Assembly (NCBI GenBank): GCA_030021035.2
Contig: JARYZH020000246.1
Span: 1-64,000 of the forward strand
From: Notholithocarpus densiflorus
Lineage: Eukaryota; Streptophyta; Magnoliopsida; Fagales; Fagaceae
DNA: 64,000 nt
Reading direction: 5' to 3'
Below the pieces are notes generated by a model. The model had not been told where the DNA came from. It searched no databases and worked only from the letters and a program-made list of their open reading frames with translations. Both the position numbers and the translations under genes were made by a program. This document shows positions 34,893 through 46,200 of the stretch, piece after piece (within the stretch, counting starts at the first letter, position 1; each line of letters begins with the position of its first letter).

Positions 34893-35270
34893 GCTTTCAT
34901 TATTTTTTAGCTAAGAACACAAGAACTTGTTCTTCATGTTCTTCCCGAATCCAATAACAATCAAACCCAAAGCAAGAGCACAATCAAACCCAGAACAATG
35001 CAAAATTTCATACAAAATCCCTATCCTCCCTTGAAACCTCCAGAACATGAAAAATTCATCAAACCCAAACCAACATGAGAAAACCAACCTAGAAAAATCA
35101 TCAAACCTCCAACCCAGAACTTTATCAAACAACACCCCGCCGATCAACAACACCAAATCCGCCGTCAACAAACCCAAATCCACCATCAACTCGCCATCAA
35201 CAGCACCGAATCCACCTAGTTGAAGCCCAGTCCGAGTCACGGTCAACTAAACAGTACAAAAACGACCACT

Positions 35271-35560
35271 GATCTCCACCCCGATCAAACCCAGAAAAAC
35301 CCAGCCCTCTCCAACAAAAACGACCACCCCGACCACTGATCTCCACCCCGACCAAACCCAGAAAAGCCCTCTCCAACAAAAACGACCACCTCGACCACCG
35401 ATCTCCACCCCGACCAAACCCAGCCTTCTCCAACCAAACCCAGCCATCTCCATCTCCATCTCCAACCAAACCCATAATCCAAGACCCATGGATTACTGAT
35501 CTCCACCCCAACCACACCGATCTCCACCCCGATCACCGATCTCCACCTCCATTACCGACC
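35271..35560 (+). repeat. Minisatellite inside the MULE
   Basis: A unit of about 62-66 bp holding 'gatctccaccccgaccaaac', 'ccctctccaac' and 'aaaaacgaccacc' occurs about two and a half times (35271-35430). Shorter pieces of it then run to 35560. The repeat explains the long overlapping open frames on the minus strand. Confidence 0.8.
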
Positions 35561-36406
35561 ACCCCACGGAAAACTAGAAAAACCCAAAGATTAGAGGGTC
35601 AGGTTTAGAGAGAGAGAGGGATTGAAAGCTTGAACAAAGAAAGATACAAACACATATACGCACCAAGAGATAGAGAAAGAGAGGATCTGGAAAAAAAAAA
35701 AAAAAAAGATACAGACACAAACACTCACCAATAATATTTATTTATTAAGTTATTTTTATTTTGATTTTTCTTTTTTTGGTTTATCTTAAAAGAAAGAAGA
35801 AAATGAAATAGATACAAACACAAACATAGACATGCCAGCCTAGAATGAGAAGGGGTGTTAACTTAATGTTTGTTTCTTAAGAAAGTTCAAGAAAAATTGA
35901 AACTATAAATTGTTTTCTCAATATTTAAAATTGAAAAAAGGTTTTTTTTTGTTGTTTTGTTTTTGATTTTGAATTTTTTCAGTTTAATTTTTTTAAGTTA
36001 TTTTTAATTTTTATTAATTAAAATGCTGACTTGTCATTTTTAAAAGAAAAATAAATTTTTTTAATATTATTTTATTTGCCACGTTAGCGATTAACATGCC
36101 ACCTAAGCACTCCGTTTGCCACATCAGCTTCTTCCGTAACCGGGTTGACGGTAGGGACAATTTTAAAAACGATTTTGAAAAATCAGGGACTAACATAGGA
36201 GCAAAATCAGTTTAGCTATCAAATAGAGAAATGACCCAAAATATAGGGACCAAAAGTGTATTTACGCCTAAATTTAATTTACACATAAATGGGATTGGAT
36301 TTATCCCAACAAATTTATGGGTTTTTGTCTAAGTGATCTAACATACAAACTCTCATTTTTACAGGATTTAGAAGAGGTGATTGGTAGACAACCTTACCTT
36401 CATACC

Positions 36407-37413
36407 ATGTTTTCTCTAAAAGAGATGCCTATATCATTGACAACATTGTTCTCAGCCTATGCCTCCATTAGTGCTATTGTGATGCTAGTAAGATCCATGG
36501 TAAATGAACTCGTACCTCCTGAATTCCGCTCTTATCTCTTCTCCATCTTTCAACATTACTTCTTTACTCCTCAATCTGCCCAACTCACTCTCATCATCGA
36601 TGAGAACTGTGGTATCGGTACCAATCAAATCTATGAAGCTGCCACAATTTACCTACGTACCAAGATTAGTAACTCAACAGAACGTCTCAAAGTAAGCAAA
36701 ACCACTAGGCAAAAGAAATCAACCATTGATGTTGTAACGGGTGAAGAGATTACTGATTGCTTCAAAAACATTAAGCTCAAATGGAAGTTTTCAGAAAAAG
36801 GAGAGAATCGTCATGATCGTCAGAAATTTATTGAGCTTTCCTTTGATAAGAAATTCAAAAATGTTGTGCTAGACTCTTATTTACCTTATGTAATAACTAG
36901 TTCTGAGACTATAAAAGAAGAAGAAAAGGAGGTAAGGCTTTATAGCCGTGACTGTCGTGGTTGTGATGATGAAGGTTATAGTGAATGGGGTTCTATTAAT
37001 CTTGAACATCCAGCTACGTTTGAGAAGTTGGCAATGGACCCAGAGGTGAAGAAGATGATCAAGGATGATTTGGACAGGTTTGTCAGAAGGAAGGAGTTGT
37101 ATAAGAAGGTTGGCAAGGCATGGAAGCGAGGGTATTTGCTTTATGGCCCTCCGGGTACTGGTAAATCAAGCTTGATTGCTGCCATGGCTAATTACCTCAA
37201 GTTTAATATCTATGATTTGAACCTTTCAGACATATACTCAGATTCAGAGTTGAGAAGGATATTGCTTTCCACATCTAATCGTTCTATACTGGTAATTGAA
37301 GATATAGATTGTAGTGCAGAGTTGGAAGATCGAGAGGAAGAGGATAACTCTAAGAATTCTTCCTCTAAGGTTAGCATTCTTTATTCTCATAAAAACTAGT
37401 TTCAATTACTCTA

Positions 37414-37450
<37 letters not shown>

Positions 37451-38223
37451 GTATATATGGTAATTAGATTATTATACACTTCAAATAGTTTTCGTGTGAT
37501 TCTTATGTGAATTGGATTTGATAAGTGTGTTGTGAGAATGTGTTGAATCTAATATCAAATATTTATTAGATTGAAATGGACTATAAGTGATTACGATAAG
37601 TTTTAATTATAGCATTTTTGAAATTTCTTGAAATAATGATAAGGTTGTCTACCAATCATTTCTCTTAGGCTCTATGAAAATTGGAGTTTTATACATTGAA
37701 TACATCTTTAACTAGATACATGTGCTATGAACATCATCAACAACCATTAGCAGTACCACTATGATTCAAATTAAATGACATTATCTTATGATTTTATCTA
37801 ACATTATTTCCTATCATGTTAATTTTTCAGTTCACACTATCGGGTTTATTGAACTTCATAGATGGATTATGGTCAAGTTGTGGAGATGAGCGAATTATTG
37901 TGTTCACCACCAATCATAAGGACCGGCTTGATCCTGCTTTGTTGCGCCCAGGCCGTATGGACATGCACCTGCACATGTCATATTGCACCATGGATGGGTT
38001 CAAGTTGTTAGCTTCTAATTATCTTGGTATCAATGGTGACCACCGACTCTTTAAAGAGATTGAAGGATTGTTGGAGAATGCAGAGGTTACGCCAGCTGAA
38101 ATTGCAGAGGAACTTTTGAAGAGTGATGGTAACGATGTTGCTCTAGAAGGCCTAGTCAAATTTCTTGAGCAAAAAAGACTGGAAGATGCAAAAGAGCGAA
38201 GTGTAAAAACCCAAAAGAGTTAA
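36407..38223 (+). CDS. BCS1-like AAA-ATPase, two coding exons
   Basis: Coding exons 36407-37369 and 37831-38223 (GT-AG intron of 461 bp, between codons) give 451 residues. I chose the Met of MFSLKEMP because this start is typical of the plant family and the frame upstream of 36365 lies in the inferred intron. Residues about 10-26 form a membrane anchor (SLTTLFSAYASISAIVMLV). The AAA-associated N-terminal domain follows. Then come Walker A GPPGTGKS at 247-254, Walker B ILVIEDID at 294-301, the sensor-1 region VFTTN near 345-349, the arginine-finger region LLRPGR near 358-363, and the C-terminal TPAEIAEELLKSD helix. The family includes mitochondrial/ER-anchored ATPases induced in defence and stress (HSR4/AATP1 type). 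No break is visible. A dead copy of exon 2 lies at 25636-25959. Confidence 0.93.
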
Positions 38224-38524
38224 ATGATTTTTTAAACTTTGACAAGGAAAGCATTGTACCATTAAGAGTTCCTGAAATATATAGTTCAAAAAGTGCTAGA
38301 GAATTTAACAAAGGAGTGCATTGGCACTTCACATTATTTAAAAAATCGCTTCCTAATTTTTTTTGAGCCTTAATAACCTTAATCTCTTATTAGCATTGGC
38401 AATGCTTACGTAGAACTTTTAAAATTTTTTTTTCTTGATAATAATACGTGGCCAGATGTAGGAAGGTTTTGTGACAAGATATTCCACGCATCCAACTAGG
38501 ACTTTTTTTTTAATTTTTATATAT

Positions 38525-39219
38525 TGATAAGGATATTTTCGGCATAAATTTTTTTCTTAAAATCTTCAACCCGTCGAGATGAAAACACCTCACCTGATGG
38601 TTGGTCGGGATGGACATCCTACCCCACCTCCATAGGAATCCGTCAGCTTCATAGAGATCCGTCGGGTACCTGGCAGTTGGACCTAACGGGTGGTAGGCGC
38701 ATAAAAGCCAATGGATAGGTTTGAAGTATAGTGCAATAGGGGGATGATGCCTAAACCGTCGGATGGATTTGTATGAGCCCCACAATTGAATATGTTGGGC
38801 CCCATGAACCTTTACGTGTTCTCCATTCATAAATCCCTACATGGAAATAACTTGCACACCCCGCCCAAAGGCCCTATTTAACGTTCGTATTTTCCCGATA
38901 TAGGAAGGAAAGTCCTAAATTCTTGAAGCCTTAACTCCAAAATTTTCTCCACAAGGAAAGATTCCGCGTTCCAAGGGATCTCAGTTAACTCCACACCACT
39001 ATATAAGCATCAGATCTCCTCTCCCCTAAGGTACGTGAAATTTCCTAGTTCTCATACTTTGGAGTTCTCGGAGATTCTTCTATCACTAACTTAACCTTTG
39101 GAGGGTCTTTGACCTGCACTCCACCGGTGCTCCTTGTTGGTTCTTTCTCTTGTTCTTCAGGTACCCTTATTGGTGCGCGTGTAGACGATCAACTCACTAA
39201 CGATTTTTGTGCATCATCA
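38525..39219 (+). mobile_element. Solo LTR, gypsy-like
   Basis: The 695 bp unit begins TGATAAGG and ends GCATCATCA, flanked by a perfect 5 bp duplication TATAT. A CTATATAAG TATA box lies near 39000. The following leader contains 'ctttggagggtctttgacct', much like the U5 of gypsy LTRs. It lies 300 bp downstream of the AAA-ATPase stop. The short minus-strand open frame at 38510-38830 is a chance frame in the LTR. Confidence 0.85.
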
Positions 39220-39224
39220 TATAT

Positions 39225-40225
39225 TGTTAAGCATTTATTTTTCATATATGTTAAAAAAATATCAATATAAGAGCAACCATGAATGATAAAATGGTATAAG
39301 AAAGTCCACGAGTTTTTATCACTTTGTTATGATCCTCTCATTGTTCTGGATGCACAGGAATCAATTAAGTGTTGGTCAAACTCCAATTTTACTATCAAAG
39401 ATTTTTTTATTTTTTTATTTTTATTTTTTTGGGAAACACTGTCAAACACTATCAAAAATTTGATTTTTGCTCGAGACAAAATTCATAAGCTAAAATTAAA
39501 GATGGTCATACAAATCTTTCAACGAGAAAGAATCAACTATGGTAGTGACTAAAGTGACGTAAGAGACTTTATTTGATCTGAAGCTAGCCTAGAGAAAAGT
39601 GATGAATTCAAAATAATTAAGTGGTTGATCAATGGCAGCTGATGTGTCCATAAGATTGGTGAGCTTGTGAAATAATCAACAATAAATAAGCTGATTTTTT
39701 TATCATAGCATGATAGCACAAAATGATCCAAAGTTGGTCCCTTAGAACTAATGTTACACAAGCTTTCCAATGGTATCAAGAATCAATAATTTAACACTAT
39801 TTCTCTCTCTATATTCGGATCCATAACCTTAACTCATACTGGCCAAATCTTGTATTTTTTTGCCGAAATTGAATGAAACGACCCGGATCATCCAAAACAC
39901 AATAGAATGGGGCGAAATTTGATTCAGGGCGGAAAAGGGGGATTATGTTTCCAGTTTATATACCTGTACTAGATTTTACAATTGTTCTAGCCGAAACAGA
40001 ATGATATTCACAATATGACTCCAAATACGTTTGTAGCAAAACTTTTTTCATTTTTTAATATATTTCTCTTTTAGGCGGAAGAATTACCCTTATCAATGAC
40101 ATCATAAGTGACATATGTTCTCCTATGCCTTTTGTGTTCATATTAAAGAGCGTGCTACACAAGCAGTCAATTTATATATTTTTTCTCTTACCAAAAAATA
40201 TATATTTATATATATATATTTATAT
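39225..40225. other. Intergenic, no gene seen
   Basis: Short open frames at 39283-39552 (plus) and 39549-39779 (minus) have no recognisable domain. A TATA-type microsatellite lies at 40198-40228. Confidence 0.5.
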
Positions 40226-40229
40226 ATAT

Positions 40230-40423
40230 TGGGTCATGCTAACAAGTGCCATTAGGGTATTGGTTAACAATTCAGTTAAAGAAAGCTTTTATGGGAAAAG
40301 AAAAAAGAAAAAAAACAATTAATATTTTGACAGCTTTTTTTATTTTACATAAAAGTGATATCAAAACTTTCTTAAAATGGATTGTTAACCAATGTCCTAA
40401 GGGCACCCGTTAGCATTTCTCAT
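40230..40423. mobile_element. Short MITE
   Basis: The left end GGGTCATGCTAAC...TTGGTTAACAAT and the right end ATTGTTAACCAA...GTTAGCATTTCTC are inverted copies over about 40 bp. An AT-rich flank (atatatt on both sides) could be the target duplication, but in AT-rich DNA this is weak. A diverged relative may lie at 55490-55650. Confidence 0.6.
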
Positions 40424-40630
40424 ATATATTTTACTCTTTTGCTTATGATTCCTGGTATAGTTGCTCAACATACCTCAGTGAACAAAGTAAAAAGTTGCTC
40501 ATTACCTCTCGCTTCTCGGTAGCATTTCCCATATATATTTTACTCTTTTGCTTATGATTCTTGGTATAGTTGCTCAACATACCTCAGTGAACAAAGTAAA
40601 AAGTTGCTCTATTACCTCTTACTTCTCGGT
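40411..40630 (+). repeat. Two-copy tandem duplication, period 109 bp
   Basis: The unit 'tagcatttctcatatatatt' through 'ttacctctcgcttctcgg' begins at 40411 and again at 40520, nearly identical. It starts inside the right end of the short MITE. Confidence 0.85.
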
Positions 40631-40641
40631 TTTGACACTAA

Positions 40642-40923
40642 GGGTCCGTTTGGATTGAACTTATTATTGCTGAAACTGAAAACTGAAAACACTGTAGGAA
40701 AATAATTTTTAAATGTGTGAATAGTGTTGTGGGACCCGTGAACAGTGCATAAACAGTACATAAACAGTGCGTGAACAGTGCATGAACAATGTTTTTTGTT
40801 CCCTGCACAGTAAAATCATGTGATTTTACTGTTCAAGCTCAGGGAAAAAAAAGAAAAAAAGAAAAAAGAAAAACTGAAAACGCAAAACGTGGACGCTACT
40901 TTCAGCTGAAACCAAATGGGTAC
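40642..40923. mobile_element. Tourist-like MITE, copy 2
   Basis: Ends GGGTCCGTTTGGAT and, inverted, CCAAATGGGTAC, flanked by TAA on both sides. The same family as 32877-33155. Inside are four or five tandem 'gtgaacagtgcat' units. Length 282 bp. Confidence 0.82.
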
Positions 40924-41097
40924 TAAGAGTCTATTTGACATCAATTTCAGCTTTTTGGTTTTAGTTCTTATGTACAGTTTTTTAAAATCTCACTTTTTTA
41001 TTTTCCACTTTTTCTTACATTTTCAAAAATTTTCAAAATACAAGTATATTTTAGCACACTTTCAATAAAAAAAAATTTTAACAAAAAATTAGATTAG

Positions 41098-41442
41098 GGG
41101 GAAATTGCACTTTACCCACCTGTGGTTTGGCCCGTTTTAACTGTGTCCACCTGTGGTTTAAAAGTTATCACTTAACCCACCTGGGGTGACTTCCATTAGA
41201 TTGTCGTTACCCACCTTTGTCCTTTCCGTTAGAAAATCCCCTTTACTATATAAGCCAAAATTAGAACCTAAATAGAACCCTAAAAAGAAGAACGAGCTCT
41301 CTCCCTTTCTCTACCTTAGAATCCCTAAAAATCCCCAAATCCATAATCCCTTTCTCTCTTTACTTAGATTGCCAAAGTGAAATCTGAACATTTGCAAGCA
41401 AGGAGGAGGTGTACTGAAGCTTGGGTTTTCCTCTATATCAGG
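41098..41442 (+). repeat. Left terminal inverted repeat of the MULE, with promoter
   Basis: It contains the inward TATATAAG near 41244, a leader with GAAGAACGAGCTC and a stretch ending at ctctatatcagg. About 60 bp of the leader ('atccctaaaaat...attgccaaagtgaaat') is then repeated just inside the repeat at 41440-41505. That duplication is missing at the right end. Confidence 0.88.
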
Positions 41443-41498
41443 ATCCCTAAAAATCTCCAAACCCATTTCTCTTTGTACTTCGATTGCCAAAGTGAAAT

Positions 41499-41939
41499 AT
41501 GAACATGTTTTCTTCAAGTTATTACTCGAGTTCCAGTCACCATTCATGTTCTGCTGACCGTTGTCAGCAACAGACTGCTTTGACCTTGAACAATTTTGGG
41601 AGAAGGTTTAATGGGTGCTGCTACTATGATGTGGTGAGTAACAGTTGGTTTTCAGATTTTTTCCTTTTTATTTTTTTATTTTCTGGTTTTGTTGGTTTTC
41701 TGGTTTTGTTGGCTTTATGAATAACCCTAATTTGATTTTGTTTGTAGGATGATGAGCCTACTTGTAAATACTTTAGATGGTTGGATGACAAAACATGTAA
41801 GCTTGGGTCTGAAGTTGCACCCATTGTCCTTGCAAGATTCAGTATGTACAAGAATCAAGCAAGAGTTGCACAAAAAAAGGAAAAGGAGGCTAGTGATAGG
41901 GAAAAAGCAGCTATTGAGAGGGAAAAAGTAGCCAAGTGA
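41499..41939 (+). CDS. GRF-type zinc finger protein encoded by the MULE
   Basis: Exon 1 (41499-41633) and exon 2 (41748-41939), joined by a GT-AG intron of 114 bp, give 108 residues. After a Ser-rich start comes a GRF-type zinc finger pattern: CSADRC, LNNFGRRFNGC across exon 1, and TCKYFRWLDD in exon 2. A charged helix with repeated 'ASDREKAAIEREKVAK' then forms a coiled coil. The frame ends at TGA (41937). The same frame stays open for 38 more codons to TAG at 42054-42056 and encodes more helix (REEKVRVRERIAKEKLQ) plus a hydrophobic segment (FTLVVSWGVFFAIFCVFW), the usual C-terminal membrane tail of plant GRF proteins. TGA is therefore probably a CGA-to-TGA mutation. The role is unknown. Its position suggests a transposon accessory protein. 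Confidence 0.75.
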
Positions 41940-43239
41940 AGGGAAGAAAAAGTTAGGGTGAGAGAGAGGATAGCTAAAGAGAAGTTACAGAACTACAAAT
42001 TTACACTTGTTGTGTCATGGGGGGTTTTTTTTGCTATTTTTTGTGTTTTCTGGTAGGATGAGAGAATTTGAAACAAAGCCATTGAGTCTGCCTTGAAGGC
42101 AAGTTGTTATAGTTATTGTATAATTTTGGGTACTACCACTTTTGACAAGTGTATTTCATGTATTTGGCACTATGTAATGTTGTTGTTTATTTGAATAGAG
42201 TATGCAATGTGTTCTTTATGTAATGTGTTCTTGTTTATGTAATGTTGCCTTGTTTATGTAATGTGTAATGTTGCCTTATAATGTGTTCTTGTAATTTGAA
42301 TAGAGTATGCAATCTGCTCTTCTTTATATAAGGGGAAATTGCACATGCACCCCACAAGATTCTGTTTACATCAAATGGGTTGGCTCATGGACTAACAACT
42401 TAAGCTACCAAATTAAACGATTGAAATTTTTTGAGATTGCAGTCTGACTTCCAAATCAAATGAGTACAACTATATGTTTATACATTGTAGAGTTTTTAAG
42501 CTGAATTGTTTAAATTCGTGTTGGCACATGTCTGATGAAGAAGTGAGTTTTTTTTCAGCTAATTTACTATTTTGTTTGATTTAGTACAAGTTGAAATATT
42601 GTAACAAGATTTTAGAACCTCCAAATGCCCATTACCATGATACAAGCATTCGTTTAAGATGATTAGAAAAACTTCTTCCACGTTTGTGTGAAGCGGTTGG
42701 GGGAAGGGGGGGTAAGTGTTTGGAGAAAACTGATTAGTTACTCTGTTATATCCCAATGCACACTTTCCAGTAAGTCAATTTGAATGCTATTCAGAGAACC
42801 ACTCTTTCAAATGAGTCAAGTTGAATGCAGTTCAAAGAACCACAACACCCTATGATGTTCACTAGGAAATTGTTGATAGGAGGCTTAATGGATGTAGATC
42901 AACTTAAATGCATGAAAGAAGCAGCTTCTTTTTTCCAACAGTAAATTTTATTTTGGATTATGGACAAAGCCCTGCTTTTGGCTGGAGGAAAATTTAAAGC
43001 ACTTAGTTTTAACTTCCTCTTCTTAACTCAGTTATTAACCATCAATTTTGGTTTTGTTCTTGGTATTTATTTTGTTGAAGCAAAAGGGCTTTACTTCAAA
43101 CTTTGTGCTCGAAATCCCTAGGATCCCAAACCAATAGCTTTGTTACCAATTTTTTGTGATAGTTTCCATACATCAAATGAAGAAGCATAAAGAAGTACCA
43201 TTCCATACATCAAATGAAGAAGCATAAAAAAGTACCATT

Positions 43240-46200
43240 CCATACATATATAATAACATATACAAAACATTGCCCCTGCCCTTATCCTTGCCTTGTATAC
43301 TATCCCCTGTTAAGAACATTGCACCAGATGTCTTAGCTCTTAATCCACCTTTTCCATATGAGAATAGATGACTTCTCCCAAGTACCTTTGGTGGTACCAA
43401 CCCCCTTGGAGGCTGCAAAATATATAGCAACTCCATATCAAGATCTAATCCAGTGTTTTATGTAAGTATAAAGGGTGGTGTTTGTGTATATACCTGAGAT
43501 AGAGGTTTTCTTGTGTCCCATGTTTCCTTAGGAGTATGAAAGATAGGCTGGCTGCATGAGAACCATTGAGCTGTGGGTGCTTTACTTGGTGGTGGTCTGC
43601 TTGAATCTATCGCAAATGGTGGTGGCCTGCTTGAAGCTGAAACAAATGTTTCAGTTGGCTGTGTGTAGGGTTTGCCTGTTGGCTACCTCAGTGGCTACTT
43701 TTGTGGTTGGTTGACTTGCTTGATGGGTGGTTGGCTTTCTTGTTGGATGGCTAGCTACCCCACTTGTTACTTGACTGGTTGTTTGCTTGGTTGCATTGTT
43801 TACTGGTCCGGGTGGGTGCCTTGCTTGCTGGTTAGCTGCCTTGTTTATTGGTCCAGGTGGGCGTTTTACTTGTTGGTTGGCTACCTTGTTTGCAGATCTA
43901 GGTGGCTGCCTTACTTGCTGGTTGGTTGTCTAGTTGGCTGCCTTGTTTGCAAATCTAGGTGACTGCCTTGCTTGCTGATTGGTTGCCTGGTTAGCTACCT
44001 GGTTGGCTGCCTTGTTTGCAAATCTAGGTGGTTGCCTTGCAAACTTCTTTGGTGGTTGCCTAAGTGGCTGACTTGCTAGCTGGCTGGCTGGTTGGTTGGC
44101 TGGCTGGTTTGCAAACTAGGGTGGCTGCCTTGCAAACTTCCTTGATGGTTGCTTAGGTGGCTGACTTGCTGGCTGGCTGAGGTATTGAAGTTGCACCCTG
44201 ACTTGGTTGGTCTGTGCTTGCTCCTTCTCCCTCTTGTCCCTACAAAAAGAATTGTCTTGCATCAGAAATAAATTTGTAATATAATTGTCATAGTGAACAC
44301 CATCTTGCTTTACTTACAAATTTTTTTTGCCTCTCAAGTCTTTGTCTCCTTTCCCATGATGTCTCACCAGTTATTCCAGCCTTACACCTCCTTGAATTAT
44401 GCCATTTCTTATGGCAAAACCCACATTTTATAGGTCTATTTAACCTAGAAACTTTGTATGGGTTATTTGGCTCATCTGCATTTTTCTTCCTTTTCATTGG
44501 TGGCCTGCCTGGAGGCTTGTACACAATTGGAGCAACAGGGGCAGGATGGTTGGTTGGTTTCAATCCATTCATCTTAGCCAGGCAGTGGGGTAATCATCTC
44601 CTTGTATGCAACCACATAGGCATCCTTTCTATAGCATGTATGCACATAATCCTCAAGCCTCTCCAGATTCTTATAGATTGCTGCAACACCATGTTTGTAT
44701 GGGATTCCTGTCAAATCCCAAACTCTACAACTACAACACTTTCTTGTAAGGTTAACCACATGCCTCTCATACTCATTATCAACCTCATATATAAGGAAAC
44801 CTGATGGAATAGCAGAAAATGACTTGGAATCAACTTTCAACTGCTCAAGCTTCTGTACTATGTTTGGACATGTCACTAGTGAACTTTTCAATCCCAGTCC
44901 TCTTACTATACATTCTAGTCATCAACCTAACCCTAATCCATTCTAGCATGGCAATGATAGGCTTATCCCTAGCGTCTAGTATCATATAATTAAATGACTC
45001 ACTAAGATTGTTCACATAACAATCAGAGATGGCCCTTGGAGTGAAATGTGACTTGGTCTATTAGGTTCGTTGGATGTCTGCTAGATACTCCCATGCTTCT
45101 TTGTCCAAGTCCTTCATATCTTGCATCCTCTTCTCAAACCCCTTAACTGTTGTTGCTGCAGCACACCTCCATAATGCAGCCTTCAATTCCAAACCCTTGA
45201 AGTTTAACTTAAAGTTGCGGTAAATATGCTCCACACAGATGTTCAACTGTTGGGAACATTTCCATGGTAGGTATCAATCCCTGGTTATCATAAATAAAAT
45301 CAAAAGACATCCTAAGAACAAAAATGAACACCATTTGCTTAAGAACAAAAACAGAACTTTCAAAAAGCAGAAATGTAATGACTAAGAACAAACAGAAATC
45401 TCAAAAAGCAAGTGAATTGTATTACCTTCTGCCTATCTGAAATGAACACCAAATTCGGCTCATCTGGCCTCCCAATATCATCTGCAAATGTTTGTAAAAA
45501 CCACACACAAGAATCCTTGTTTTCTTGCTCAACTACACCTAATGCAACATGGAATATATTGTCATTCCCATCCCTTACAGTTGTTGATAATATATGTCCA
45601 CCAAACTTGCCCTTCAAATGGCAACCATCTAATCCTACAAGTGGCTTGCACCCCCCAAGAATCCAACTTTCTGTGCATTGTATCTCACATATATCCTCTT
45701 GAACTTGGGTTGTGTGTTAAGTTCAATAATCTCAGTTTGCAGAATCACCTTACTCCCCACATCAGTTACTTTTATCATCTTAGCATAGTCCCTAAGCTTC
45801 CCATACTATAACCTCTCATCACCTAGTATGAACTCTCTAGCTTTCCTCTTAGCTTTGTACACTTGATTTATGCTCAAGTCCATAGACACATCCTGCATAA
45901 CTCGATACTTCACACCAGAAATTGCCCAATCAGGGTTTTTGTTGATATCATCCAAGTATTTCCTAGCCACATATATAGAAGTCACCTGACTATGCTTGAA
46001 TGTCCTCCCACATGTACAAGTTGGAACCATGGTCTTCATTTGGAAGGTTAATTCCCCTGAAATCTATGATGCATATATCTTCCAACCACATTCATATTTG
46101 CAGTGAACGAAATCTTGGTCTTTTCATTAAGCTTGAACTTAATGTCCATAGGCTTTTGCACTGCATATTCCCTCAAGGCAACCATAAACACCTTCCCATT

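Larger units (their letters stand above)
34506..36268. mobile_element. Non-autonomous Mutator-like element (MULE)
   Basis: The terminal repeats are about 155 bp (34506-34661 and 36114-36268), start GGCGTAAATACACTTTTGGT and are flanked by a perfect 9 bp duplication TAAATTTAA (34497-34505, 36269-36277). A 9 bp duplication with long terminal repeats is the MULE signature. The interior (34900-35720) is unlike the terminal repeats, richer in C and A, and contains a minisatellite. It may be captured host DNA, but the minus-strand open frames there (34911-35536) overlap in three frames and are low-complexity, so no gene is called. Confidence 0.9.
34371..36364 (+). other. Inferred 5'UTR intron of the AAA-ATPase
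   Basis: Donor GTATTA at 34371 and acceptor TTTTTACAG at 36356-36364 bound a 1994 bp segment, of which 1763 bp is a MULE (34506-36268) with its 9 bp duplications. Removing the MULE leaves an intron of about 220 bp, a normal plant size. Confidence 0.5.

Noticed and set aside
34911..35536. Overlapping minus-strand open frames, Gly/Trp/Val-rich
   Set aside because: Three frames are open at once over the same minisatellite inside a MULE, which is an effect of the repeat and not evidence of a protein.
43672..43962. Plus-strand open frame rich in Gly, Trp, Cys and Leu
   Set aside because: It is the reverse of the repeat-rich last part of the MULE transposase on the minus strand.
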